The position numbers and the translations under genes are program-made. This document shows, one piece after another, positions 17,636 to 26,800 of a stretch of 64,000 nucleotides of DNA (position 1 is the first letter of the stretch; each line of letters starts with the position of its first letter). The stretch is from Planctomycetaceae bacterium (GTDB lineage: Bacteria > Planctomycetota > Planctomycetia > Planctomycetales > Planctomycetaceae): NCBI GenBank assembly GCA_020850695.1, contig JADZEF010000005.1, positions 1 through 64,000 of the forward strand, written 5' to 3'. The notes under the pieces are model-generated. The model was not told the origin of the DNA. It saw only the letters and a program-made list of their open reading frames with translations, and did not search any database.

Positions 17636-17983
17636 TTACGATGCCGGGTTCGTCGCGGTATGGCCCGCCAATTCGTCGAGGGCCCTCTGCATCTCCTCGG
17701 GCTCCGGACGCACCAGCCGACTCACCACTTCGCCGTCGTGCATCAGGACAAAGGTCGGCCACAGTTTGACCTGAAACGAGCGCCCGAGCCGCTTGCCGCG
17801 GCCGTCCTCGATCTTGAGGTGCAGCATCTCGGGATGTCTGGCCAGGAGCTGCTTCATCTGCGGGGCGAAGCCGCGACAGATCCCGCACCACGACGCGCCG
17901 AACTCGACGACCACCGGTCCGGCGAGTTCCGCCAGTTCCTGGCGTGTTGGCTCATGTTCTACCGATTCCGGTCGATCGCTCAT
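17636..17983 (-). CDS. Thioredoxin-family protein
   Basis: 115 residues, cytoplasmic. The active site is ASWCGICRGF (Cys 33 and 36; C-G-I-C instead of the usual C-G-P-C), followed by the cis-proline loop WPTFVLMHDGE. These proteins reduce disulphides or act as electron carriers. The C-G-I-C pair should shift the redox potential. The ATG at 17983 has a clear GGAGG about 6 bases upstream. It lies 29 bases after the cupin stop on the same strand, so the two form an operon. Confidence 0.88.
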   Translation of the reverse strand: MSDRPESVEHEPTRQELAELAGPVVVEFGASWCGICRGFAPQMKQLLARHPEMLHLKIEDGRGKRLGRSFQVKLWPTFVLMHDGEVVSRLVRPEPEEMQRALDELAGHTATNPAS

Positions 17984-18012
17984 GATCGCCTCCTCTGGCG
18001 CGGCTCCGGCCG

Positions 18013-18354
18013 TCACGATTGGCCCGACGGCAGTTCTTCCCCTTCTGAAGTGTAGGCCGGCGGGACGTAGAAGTTCAAAGTGCGCAGCAACCCGGTCCCC
18101 GTATTACGGATCTCGTGTCGCTCGCCGCGGCCAATCAGAACAAGATCTCCCTCCGCCAGAGCGACCTTCTGTCCTTCGACCGTTGCCTCCCCCGAACCGC
18201 TCGCGACATACAGCCATTGATCGCTGCCGCGATGGCGATTCGCGGGGCCTCCTTCCGACTCGCCCGGTGGACGGGTCATCTCGGCCGCCTGAGCCGCGGC
18301 ATCGTCCAGCACGACCCGGAACGACGACGTGAATCGAAGCGAGACTTTCTTCAT
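18013..18354 (-). CDS. Single-domain cupin protein
   Basis: 113 residues, one cupin barrel. Motif 1 covers RHRGSDQWLYVASGSGEATV (about 40-59) and motif 2 LAEGDLVLIGRGERHEI (about 66-82). His 41 and His 80 are the best candidates for metal ligands. Small cupins of this size are sensors, isomerases or storage proteins; no substrate can be read. The ATG at 18354 has GGAG 9 bases upstream. First gene of a two-gene operon with the thioredoxin. Confidence 0.8.
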   Translation of the reverse strand: MKKVSLRFTSSFRVVLDDAAAQAAEMTRPPGESEGGPANRHRGSDQWLYVASGSGEATVEGQKVALAEGDLVLIGRGERHEIRNTGTGLLRTLNFYVPPAYTSEGEELPSGQS

Positions 18355-18660
18355 GCCGCGCACTCCGGAACACTGCCGCAAGGACATGATTGCCCTGCAA
18401 CCACGTTGAGCACCGTTTGCCCGGAGGATGGTTTCGGAGCGTCGCCGCGACTGCCCGGGCGTGTTGAGAAGGGCCGGAGCGAAGTTCCCCAAAGCCGCGG
18501 GGTTCGTGCTCCCCAACCGTCGATCCGACAATCCGTCGAACTTCTTTGCGGCAACCGGCATGCCGCTCGCAGAGAGTCGCTGAGCAAGGACGACATCGAC
18601 ACTCAAAGTTCCCGGGCCACAGGAGATGCGGTCCCCTCCGACCTCTTCGAGTCCCCTCCC

Positions 18661-19203
18661 ATGCCCTCCTGGTTCGATCTCGACTGGAGCGGGATGTTCA
18701 TCCCGTCGCAACCGATTCTCGAAACGATCATTCGTGGCAGCGCAACGTACCTGTCGTTGTTCGTCTTGCTCCGCGCCTTCCGGCGACAGACCGGGTCGAT
18801 CGGTCCCGCCGACTTGCTGGTTCTGCTGCTCATCGCCGATGCCTCGCAGAACGCCATGGCCGGAGAGTATCGAGCGATCACGGACGGATTGATCCTGGTG
18901 ATGACCATCGTCGGGTGGGAATACGCCCTGGACTGGCTGGCGTTCCGTTACCCGGCCGTCGCGAAGTGGACGGAGCGCCCGGCGTTGCCGTTGATCGAGA
19001 AGGGGCGCGTCCTCAAAGAGAACCTGGACTCGGAACTCTTGAGCGTCGACGAGCTGCTCAGCCAGTTGCGGCAGAAAGGTGTCGACGAAATCGCGCGGGT
19101 GCGGCGTTGCCTGCTGGAAGGGGACGGCCACATCAGCGTCATTACCGATGAAGCGTCGACCCCCGCTCAAAGCCGCCCGGCCGATCCGGCCTCGGGCGCT
19201 TGA
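18661..19203 (+). CDS. YetF/DUF421-type membrane protein
   Basis: 180 residues. Three hydrophobic segments lie near 19-37 (TIIRGSATYLSLFVLLRAF), 47-64 (ADLLVLLLIADASQNAMA) and 73-92 (DGLILVMTIVGWEYALDWL). A soluble C-terminal domain follows (WTERPALPLIEKGRVLKENL, then LLSQLRQKGVDEIARV). This is the DUF421/YetF plan, a family linked to spore or stress physiology in Bacillus but unassigned here. The ATG at 18661 lacks a clear Shine-Dalgarno. It is followed within 40 bases by the isochorismatase-like gene. Confidence 0.85.
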   Translation: MPSWFDLDWSGMFIPSQPILETIIRGSATYLSLFVLLRAFRRQTGSIGPADLLVLLLIADASQNAMAGEYRAITDGLILVMTIVGWEYALDWLAFRYPAVAKWTERPALPLIEKGRVLKENLDSELLSVDELLSQLRQKGVDEIARVRRCLLEGDGHISVITDEASTPAQSRPADPASGA

Positions 19204-19239
19204 ATTCAAACCTTGAACTCAACTGAAGGAGACGTTTCG

Positions 19240-19824
19240 ATGGCATCCCCGGCCCGTCATCTGCACGGCAGCGCCCCCGATCAGGCCGCCACGGCGCTGC
19301 TCCTGATCGACGTCATCAACGATCTGGAATTTCCCGGATCGGAAGCGTTGGTGGCGCAGGCCATCCCGATGGCCGAACGAATCGCCGCATTGAAAGAACG
19401 GGCCCGTGCGGCCGACATCCCCGCGATCTACGTGAACGACAACTTCGGCCGATGGCGATCGGATTTTCGGGCTCAGATTCATCACTGTCTGCACGACGAC
19501 GTGAAGGGACAGCCGGTCGCCCGAATCCTGCAACCGCATGACGACGACTATTTCGTCCTGAAACCGAAGCACTCCGGTTTCTACTCGACCGTGTTGGACG
19601 TCCTGCTCGAGCACCTTGGGGTTCGGCGACTCATCCTGACGGGGATTGCCGGCAACATCTGCGTCCTGTTCACGGCGAACGACGCCTATATGCGGGACTA
19701 TGAAGTCATCGTCCCCTCGGACTGCGTCGCCTCGAACTCGGAATCCGACAACCAGGCGGCGCTCGACCAGATGCGGATTTCCCTGAAAGCCGACACGCGC
19801 ATGTCGCACGAGATCGATTTCTGA
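19240..19824 (+). CDS. Isochorismatase-like cysteine hydrolase
   Basis: 194 residues. The catalytic triad can be placed: Asp 24 (LLLIDVINDL), Lys 108 (VLKPKHSGF) and Cys 141 (GIAGNICVLF), in the spacing of the isochorismatase/nicotinamidase superfamily. Members hydrolyse amides such as nicotinamide, ureidoglycolate intermediates or biuret. The cytoplasmic substrate here is open. GAAGGAG lies about 9 bases before the ATG at 19240, so the TTG-led extension upstream is dropped. Probably co-transcribed with the DUF421 gene. Confidence 0.88.
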   Translation: MASPARHLHGSAPDQAATALLLIDVINDLEFPGSEALVAQAIPMAERIAALKERARAADIPAIYVNDNFGRWRSDFRAQIHHCLHDDVKGQPVARILQPHDDDYFVLKPKHSGFYSTVLDVLLEHLGVRRLILTGIAGNICVLFTANDAYMRDYEVIVPSDCVASNSESDNQAALDQMRISLKADTRMSHEIDF

Positions 19825-19905
19825 TGCAAGGCGATATGGAGCGGTCGGCGGTTTGGCACAGTCACCCCTTCGTTACACGGGAGCGGGTGACGACTGATCC
19901 GTCAG

Positions 19906-20280
19906 CTATTTCGACGACTTATGGCGGCGTGTGCCGGAAGAGGTCTGCTCCGTGGGCTTCGGCGACGTCCGAGGCGAGCCCGTGGTTTTCGGATCGCGGC
20001 GATGGCCGACGGCCAGCCGGGTCCAGGCCGGCGGATCGCTTGCAGGGAACGATTCCTCAGACGCCTCCTGGACCGCGTCGACCTCGTCTTCTTCGTCGCC
20101 ATAATTGTCCCGGATTTCGTGCTCCTCCTGCGGGTCGAACAAGTCGTGCTCGGCGGCCAGCCAGAACTCGACGTCGCGGCCGTCCGGACAGCCGCACCCT
20201 TCCCATTTCAAGTAGGCCGCCGTCCGGACGGCGTCCATCTCGGCATCGGAGTGATTCATGGATTGAGTGGGGAAACTCAT
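19906..20280 (-). CDS. DUF2934-domain protein with basic tail
   Basis: 124 residues. The segment RTAAYLKWEGCGCPDGRDVE, continuing FWLAAEHDLF (about 18-47), matches the DUF2934 pattern (A-x-x-x-W-E-x-x-G-x-P-x-G-R-D...W-x-x-A-E). A very acidic stretch follows (EEDEVDAVQEASEE) and then a Lys/Arg/Ser-rich tail (about 92-124), so the charge is sharply split. The function of DUF2934 is unknown; it is common in soil and aquatic bacteria near stress genes. The ATG at 20280 has GGAG 7 bases upstream. Confidence 0.8.
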   Translation of the reverse strand: MSFPTQSMNHSDAEMDAVRTAAYLKWEGCGCPDGRDVEFWLAAEHDLFDPQEEHEIRDNYGDEEDEVDAVQEASEESFPASDPPAWTRLAVGHRRDPKTTGSPRTSPKPTEQTSSGTRRHKSSK

Positions 20281-20739
20281 TGGACAACTCCTCAAGAAAG
20301 GAGAAAGAGCTTTGGATAACCGCCCACGGCGAGCGGGATCGTGCGTCAACGGGCGGTCATTCCTTCGGCACGTTGAGCAATCATCACTCAGCGCGCGGCG
20401 AGATTCGCCGTATTTCGCCTGCCGGCGCTCGTTGAGGCTCCAACAGCGAATCGTGTGCCCGCTGACCGTGATCGTGGTCCCGCGTCCGGCAGGAATAGCG
20501 CTGATCCCAAGCGGACTTGGACAGAGTGCCCGGGAAGAAGAATTGAGTGGCCTCAGTTTTTTGCTGAAGTATGAGCTGCAAGGCTCTATTGAGGGGATTG
20601 CGGCATACGCGTTGCAGCATTGGGAGGCCGGGCGAATTCAGTCCCCCGTCGGGCGGATCGCCTGACGGTCGCCGTCGCCCAAAGCACAATCCTCAAGCAC
20701 ATCGTGCTGTGGAACCCACAGTCTTTTCTGGAGGCCACA
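20281..20739. other. Intergenic region between divergent small genes
   Basis: 459 bases separate the DUF2934 start and the plus-strand gene at 20740. Open frames on both strands give no recognisable protein and lack start signals. No strong repeat was seen. It should contain the two divergent promoters. Confidence 0.45.
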
Positions 20740-20952
20740 ATGTCCAACAAACGTACGACCGGTCCGATCCCTCCGGCCAATCGTTCCCCTTACGGTCCAA
20801 GTGACCAGAAGAATGTCAAAGCGGCGCCCGCGGTGCCGGAAGGCGAGCCAATGTCGAACCACGACCCGCAGCGGCGGCTCGGTAACTTTGAGACCGCCGG
20901 AGAGCACTCGGTGCAGCAGCCGGGCGGAAAACAGGGAGCCAATCGAAAGTGA
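20740..20952 (+). CDS. Small hydrophilic protein of unknown function
   Basis: 70 residues, rich in Pro, Asn, Gln and Gly (MSNKRTTGPIPPANRSPYGP at the start, GKQGANRK at the end). It is probably disordered and has no signal peptide or membrane segment. A canonical GGAGG lies 6 bases before the ATG, and a strong hairpin terminator follows at 20992, so it is a believable transcription unit despite its size. Confidence 0.6.
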   Translation: MSNKRTTGPIPPANRSPYGPSDQKNVKAAPAVPEGEPMSNHDPQRRLGNFETAGEHSVQQPGGKQGANRK

Positions 20953-20991
20953 TGGCGCGATCGACCGTCGCATTCAAGCTGGCAAATGCTG

Positions 20992-21036
20992 AAGAGCGGT
21001 CGGCCGGGAAAGCCCATTCCCGGCAGACCGCTCTTT
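20992..21036. terminator. Bidirectional hairpin terminator
   Basis: AAGAGCGGTC-GGCCGGGAA pairs with TTCCCGGCAGACCGCTCTT around a short loop (AGCCCA), followed by TTGGTTTTGG. It lies 40 bases after the plus-strand stop at 20952 and 32 bases beyond the minus-strand stop at 21068, so it can serve both converging genes. Confidence 0.82.
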
Positions 21037-21067
21037 GGTTTTGGCACAGTCGCCTTTCGAATCTCGG

Positions 21068-22195
21068 TCAGCTTTTCAATGCCGACTTCATCTCCGCCAC
21101 GAGCGTCTCCACGTCCTTGGACGTGTTATAGCCATGCAGTGCCACCCGCAGTCGTCCCGCATGGCTCATCACGTGGATATTCTTCGAACGCAGGTGCTTG
21201 TGGATGCGGTCCGCCTCCGGATGGCGGAAGGCGAGAATCCCCGCAAGCCGCGATGGATCGCGCGGCGACAGCAACTCAACCGGCAGGCGTCCCACCTCTT
21301 CGAGACACTGTGCGACGAGCGGTCCGGCCGCCGCATGGATGGCTTCGACTCCGACGCTCCGGATGTAATCCAGCCCCGCACGAATTGCATAGACCGCGGG
21401 ATAATTGGGCATGCCGACGGTGAAGCCGGCCGCCCCCGGCTTGTTGACAGCGGTTTCGAACCGTTGGGCTCCGAAGGCGTCGGTAAGGTTGAACCAGCCT
21501 CCTGCGGGAACCGTCCACGCCGCGGCGCTCTTCGACGGCACGCCGACGAGTCCGCCGCCGTGGCTGGCGAGAATCCATTTGTGGGTGCTGCTGACGATGA
21601 GGTCGACATCGCGCAGGTCGAGCGGAATGCGTCCCAGGGCCTGCGTAACGTCGAGTGAAAACTGTGCCGAGGAATGTTTCCGGACCGCCGCCAGCACCTG
21701 TGGCAGCGGGATCATGAACCCGTTAAAGAAGCTGACGAGCGATGTCGTCACGAGACGGGTCTTCGGCCCGAGCAGTGGGATGAGATCTTCCACATGCAGC
21801 GCGCCGTCGCGGTGCCGCCAGAGCTTCACGGTGGCGGGAGAACCGGGCACCAGCCACGGCGTCGCGCCAGCGGGAAAATCGAGGTCGTTGATGACCACCT
21901 CATCCCCGGCCTTCAACCGCAGCGCCATCGCGGCCAGGTTATAGGCTTCGGACGAGCACGAGCAGATACTGACCTCGTCGGTCGACAGTCCGTAGAACCC
22001 CGCCAGGAGTTCCTTGGCCGCGTTCCACTGGGCGGCGTGAAGGTCGCGGCCATCCATTCCCAGCAGCTTGTCGGCGAAATACTGCTCGAACGCCTTGCCC
22101 ACCGACAGCGGGGGAATGCCTTCCGCGGCGGAATTCAGATAGACCTTTCCCTCCAGCGAAGGGAAATCACGGCGGCGAGAGGCGTCGGTCAGCAT
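21068..22195 (-). CDS. Class-V aminotransferase-family PLP enzyme
   Basis: 375 residues, fold type I. The N-terminus FPSLEGKVYLNSAAEGIPPL is typical of the class-V group. The cofactor Asp lies in FSLDVTQALG (Asp 182), and the Schiff-base Lys in SSTHKWILASHGGG (Lys 206). Family members include cysteine desulphurases and kynureninase- or serine-type transaminases. No persulphide-forming cysteine loop is evident, and no sulphur-transfer genes are near, so the substrate is open. The ATG at 22195 has GGAG 8 bases upstream, trimming 27 residues of open frame. Confidence 0.85.
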   Translation of the reverse strand: MLTDASRRRDFPSLEGKVYLNSAAEGIPPLSVGKAFEQYFADKLLGMDGRDLHAAQWNAAKELLAGFYGLSTDEVSICSCSSEAYNLAAMALRLKAGDEVVINDLDFPAGATPWLVPGSPATVKLWRHRDGALHVEDLIPLLGPKTRLVTTSLVSFFNGFMIPLPQVLAAVRKHSSAQFSLDVTQALGRIPLDLRDVDLIVSSTHKWILASHGGGLVGVPSKSAAAWTVPAGGWFNLTDAFGAQRFETAVNKPGAAGFTVGMPNYPAVYAIRAGLDYIRSVGVEAIHAAAGPLVAQCLEEVGRLPVELLSPRDPSRLAGILAFRHPEADRIHKHLRSKNIHVMSHAGRLRVALHGYNTSKDVETLVAEMKSALKS

Positions 22196-22297
22196 GCTCG
22201 GTCTCCGGAACTCGTTGTCAACGATCTCGCCCGATGTTAGCGGGATCGTCGCGTCAGCCCAACGAAACGCCTGCATCCCATGGGCCGTACTTGTCTA

Positions 22298-22445
22298 GCA
22301 CCTCGGCTGCATTCTGAGCCGAGCCGAGGTGCCGGAACAATTGGTGAACTTGATCCAAAGCCTGTGGCGTCGGTCTAGCTGAAGCGACACCACCGCACAT
22401 CGTCTGATCCGGCACCCAGGGTGCTCAGAGCCGCACCCTGGGTGC
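22298..22445. repeat. Paired-hairpin element, copy 2
   Basis: The first hairpin (22298-22332) has stem GCACCTCGGCT with AGCCGAGGTGC. The second (22412-22445) has stem GCACCCAGGGTGC with loop TCAGAGCC. The second is nearly identical to the hairpin at 11880, including flanking CTGATCCG and GTGCGA. The first keeps the plan but changes several pairs on both sides. It occupies the gene-free gap 22196-22569 (374 bases); nothing else was recognised there. Confidence 0.85.
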
Positions 22446-22569
22446 GACATGTGGCTCCGACGCACCGTCCCTGCCTGGTCAACCCTTCCGTCCCAGACCA
22501 TCGCTCGATATACTCCTGACGACTCGGCTGGGATTGCGCCGGGATTTTTCGCAGAAAGGATGCTGCCGT

Positions 22570-23802
22570 ATGACTCGACCGAGTGCACGGTTTCTGCATG
22601 CCGCCGGAGTGCGGCTTGATGTCCCCGTCGAAGGTTGCGGTCGCTTTGCCGCAGGCTCTCAGGCCGTTCGCCTCCGGGATCTTCTCGCCGAGTCAGCCTT
22701 CCAGGCACTGGAACGGCTCGTGGCCACGTCGATCGAGTTCGATGTCGATTTCGTCCTGCTCGGGGGCGACACCTTTTGTGATGCCGATGCCAGTGTCGCC
22801 GCACGCGGGGCGCTCCGGCGGGCTCTCGAAAAGTGGGCCGAACATTCGACTCCCGTTTTCGTCGTGCCCGGCTCCGACGACCCAGCCGACGCCTGGACGC
22901 GATTTCCTTCTCTTCCCGAATGTGTCACGCTGCTGACTCCCGACCCGGCGGGAGACGGGCCGCACCACGTCGAACGCGGGGGGGAAGTTGTCGCGGCGAT
23001 CGAGTACTGGCATCAGTCCCCGCAGGCCCGCCGCCGCAACCCGCGCGATGCGGACGGCGCCTGGCGGATTGCGGTGCTGGCTGATGACCCGTGGCAGGAC
23101 GAAGCCTCGCTCCGACGGCTCGAGAGTCCCGCCGCCGATTACTTCGCCGTCGCTCCCGCGACGGGCCGCCAGACTGAAGCCGCACACGGCGCGGTCATGC
23201 ATTCGCCCGGGTGCACCACTCCGACCCGCGGCCATGAAACAAGCGCCGGCGAGGCAACGCTCGTCACGCTTGATCCCGAGCAGGGAATCGAGTGTGAACC
23301 GGTTGGTCTCTCTTCGTTCGCCCGATTGAGCCGGAGGCTGACGATCGACGACCGCACGACCGAAGAACGATTCCTCCAGCAGATGCGGCAGGCGCTGCGA
23401 GAAGTCGCCACCACGCCGCCGCGCGAGGCGCTCCTTGTCTCGTGGAAGGTGAGTGGAAGCGGGTCCTTTCGACAATCGCTGATCGACGCGGAGTTTCAGC
23501 AACTTCTCTTCGAATCGGCTGTCGAGGGAATGATCCGCCCATCAACGAGCATCGTGCAGCATGTGGAAATCGAACCGCTGACGCCGCGTTTCCCGAGGGG
23601 TAAGCCAGGCGACGCGAAGACGCTCGTGTCGAAAGCGATCGCCGCGCTGGAGAATCGGTCCGCGGAATTCGATCCAGACAGCTGGCTGCGACAGGCGGGG
23701 CTGGCTTCGCGAACGGCTATCCGCCCCGTCGATCGAACGCGACTGCAGGCCGCGGCCGCGAGTCGCATCGAAGAGTGGCTGGGGGCGGGAACGGAAGACT
23801 GA
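22570..23802 (+). CDS. YhaO/SbcD-like phosphoesterase homologue with degenerate active site
   Basis: 410 residues. The N-terminal fold follows the calcineurin-like DNA-repair nuclease family, and the gene precedes a YhaN-like ATPase as in YhaO-YhaN and SbcD-SbcC pairs. Most metal ligands are missing. The D-x-H of the first motif (expected A-A-D-L-H-L-D) reads AAGVRLD at 11-17. G-N-H-D reads GSDD at 101-104. The L-x-H strand reads IAVLADDP near 168, and G-H-x-H reads APATG near 195. Only G-D-x-F-x-D (GGDTFCD, 65-71) survives. Nuclease activity is therefore unlikely. It may be a structural partner of the ATPase. The ATG at 22570 follows AAAGGA. Confidence 0.8.
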   Translation: MTRPSARFLHAAGVRLDVPVEGCGRFAAGSQAVRLRDLLAESAFQALERLVATSIEFDVDFVLLGGDTFCDADASVAARGALRRALEKWAEHSTPVFVVPGSDDPADAWTRFPSLPECVTLLTPDPAGDGPHHVERGGEVVAAIEYWHQSPQARRRNPRDADGAWRIAVLADDPWQDEASLRRLESPAADYFAVAPATGRQTEAAHGAVMHSPGCTTPTRGHETSAGEATLVTLDPEQGIECEPVGLSSFARLSRRLTIDDRTTEERFLQQMRQALREVATTPPREALLVSWKVSGSGSFRQSLIDAEFQQLLFESAVEGMIRPSTSIVQHVEIEPLTPRFPRGKPGDAKTLVSKAIAALENRSAEFDPDSWLRQAGLASRTAIRPVDRTRLQAAAASRIEEWLGAGTED

Positions 23803-23889
23803 GACGAGGGTGGCAATGCGTCATGGCCGAAGCGGGGAGCATCGGCCATGACCCAGGGACGAACACTGCGGGCCTGAAGGGATTCATGC

Positions 23890-26800
23890 ATGAAGATCCG
23901 CAATCTCTCACTCGATCGCTACGGAGTGTGGCGCGACGTCGCCATTCCGTTCGGGGAACCCGGGCTGCACGTGCTGCACGGTCCGAACGAAGCGGGGAAA
24001 TCGACGCTGATGCGTTTCGTCCGCGGAGTGTTCTACGGTTTCGATCGACGTGTGGCGGGCACCGGTGTGCGGCCGGGCCGCGATCGCCTCGATGCTTCGA
24101 CCGAGCCGGCGTCGGGTTCGATGACGGTCGATGTCGAAGGAGAACGCTGGCTCCTGACGCGTTCGCTGCTTGCCGACATGCGCCGCACAGACGACGCCCC
24201 GGCCGATCGGGGAACCCTCGACGTCCGCAGCGCCGAGGCCGGTTCACGCACGCGGCCTGTCGCCGGAGACTGGATCACTCAATCGCTGGGCGGCATCTCG
24301 GAATCGGTCTATCAGCGCATCTTCGCCGTCGGTCTCGAAGAGCTGCAGCAACTCGGCACGCTCCAGGCGGACGAAGTCGCGCGGCAGATCTACGGAGTGT
24401 CGCTCGGACCGGATGGGCAGCGGTTGCTTGGTGCATTCGAAAGACTCGAAGCCGAGTCGGCGCGACTCTCGTCGCCCGATGGCCGCGGACTGCTGCAGCA
24501 GCTCGCCGAGCGGGAGGCCACGCTCCGCACCGAACTCGCGCGGTTCGCCTCCGATCGCGATCGTTACGACAGCCTCCACCAGGAGCGCGAAGAACTCGAG
24601 GATCAGATCGCCCGCTGGAAGTCGGGTCAGGGGGACTTCGAGCGCCAGCTCCGCGGATTCGACCTGCTGGAAGAAGCGTGGGAGCCCTGGCAGCAGGTGG
24701 AAGCGTTGCGCCGCGAGTTGAAATCTTTGCCACGGACGCGGAGGTTTCCGGAACAGGGGCTTGAGCGGCTGCAGACGCTCGATGCGAAGCTGTCGGATTT
24801 CACTCAGCACCGCGACGCCGCACGCAACGAATACCGGCGGTTGCGGGCACGGCTGGGTGCGATGCCGAAAGACCCGGTCGCCGATCATCGTCCGCGGGTC
24901 CAGTCGCTGCTCGACCAGCGCGAGTGGGTGAGTGCGGGGCAGTCGCGGCTCGCGAATGCGGATGCTCGCGAGGCGGCTCTCAAGCAGGAACTCGACAAGC
25001 GGCTGGCTGAGCTCGGCCCCGGCTGGACGCTGGCCCGGATCGAAGCGCTCGATACTTCGCCCGAGCGATTCCAGCAGCTGGCGACGACAGCCCAACGCCG
25101 GCAGCGGGCCACGGTCAGTCGCAACCGCCTTCAACGGCGATTGAAGGGCTGGTCGCGGTCGTGCCGTGCTCGGGCGGCCGATGTGGCCGATCGCCTGAAG
25201 CAACTCGATGCCGCGTCGCTCGACCATTCGCTCGCCGAGGCCCGCGACCGCATCACCGATCTTCAAGAATACTCGGAGCTCCGCCGCAAGGAGCTCGAGC
25301 ACGAATCGCGGGGGATTGAAGTCCGCGACAACCTCCGGACGCTCGACGCCAAGCTCGTCTATCCCGAGTGGCTGCCGATGCTGCTGTGGTTCTTCGCGCT
25401 GGGCGGGGCGGCGGCGGCCGTGCTGGGGTTCTATCAGGGCTTTCAGCAGAACGGCCTGGCCGGGTTGATGTGGGCGTTCCTCGGACTGACGTGCGGCGGG
25501 CTGGCATGGGCGGTCAAGAGCCATTACGAAGTGGCCGTGCAGGAGACGGCCGAGCCGCTCCACGCGCGGCGGCAGCGCGTGGACACCGAGCTTCAGCAGA
25601 TTGAGCAACAGATCGATAAACTGCATCGGCGTTCGCCATGGCTGAAGGCCGCCTTCGGCACGCGCCGCGTCGGGGATGCTTCGACGCCGTGGGACGACGC
25701 TCTCAAAGAAGCGAAAGAGCGCTTCGCCGAATTGGAGCGACTCGCCGGGATTCAGCAACGCGTGTTGGCCCGGCGTCAAAAACTGAGCGGCCTCCGGCAG
25801 CGATTCCAGCAGGCCCACCGCGACGTCACGACGTCGCGGCAGCAATGGTGCCAGACTCTGAAGGAACTCGGGCTGCCCGAAACGCTCCGCACGCAGGAAG
25901 GAATGGTCGCGTGGCAGCGCGTGCTGGAAGCCCGCGCCCGCTGGCTCGAATGGCGGATGGTTTCCGAGCCCGCACAGGATCACCGGAGCGCGGTGCAGGC
26001 GTTCCAGTCGCGGTTGCAGGAAGCCGGCCGCTTGATGGAAGTGAAGCTGCCCCAAGGGCGTTCGCCGCTGGAGCAGCTGGCGTTTCTAGAAGAGCAGGTC
26101 GGTAAACTGCCGCAGCCCGCAGGAGAGCGCAAGGGGGCGGCACACGAGGCGCGTCAGCACTACCGCGAATGGCGGTCGCTGGCCTCGCAGGTGCGCAAGT
26201 TGCGTCGCGAGCGGGCCGCGCTGTTGCGAGAGGCCGGCGCGCGATCGCGTCGCGAGTTCGAGCGGAAGTCGGTCGCCTTCCATCGCCGCGGCGAACTGCA
26301 GGAGTTGCTGGCTGCGACCGAGAGCGAACTGGAGGCGGTCGGCGCGGGAGAATCCGAGCTGGCGATTGTGGAAGACGACCTGCGGTCATTCGATCGGGAC
26401 CGGCATCGCGAGCGGCGAGCGGCGCTCGTGAAAGAACGCGAAACGGCGGAGCGGGGCTTGCAGTCCGCCTACGAGCGGATCGGCAGCCTCAAGCAGGAAC
26501 TGAAGGCGATGGAGTCGGACCGGCGGGCGAGCGATCTGCGGAGGGCGCTCGCACAGGTCGAATCGGAACGGGCCGCGGCGGAAGAAGAGTGGTGCGCTCT
26601 TCAGGCGGCGGGGGACGCACTCGTTGAACTGCGCGGGGAGTATGAGAAGACCTGTCAGCCAGCGACACTGGCGGCCGCCAGCGAATGGCTTGGCCGGTTG
26701 ACTCAGGGACGATATCGCAACGTCTGGACGCCTTTGGGCGATCGCGACCTGAGAGTGGACGATGGGCAGGGACGATCGTGGCGGGTAGAACAGCTCAGCA

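Noticed and set aside
20384-20689. 101-residue minus-strand frame in the gap before the 70-residue gene
   Set aside because: It has no Shine-Dalgarno and an unlikely composition, and overlaps the presumed promoter of the plus-strand gene.
24244-26055. 603-residue minus-strand frame inside the ATPase gene
   Set aside because: It lies wholly within a gene with complete Walker and signature motifs. High third-position GC explains the open frame.
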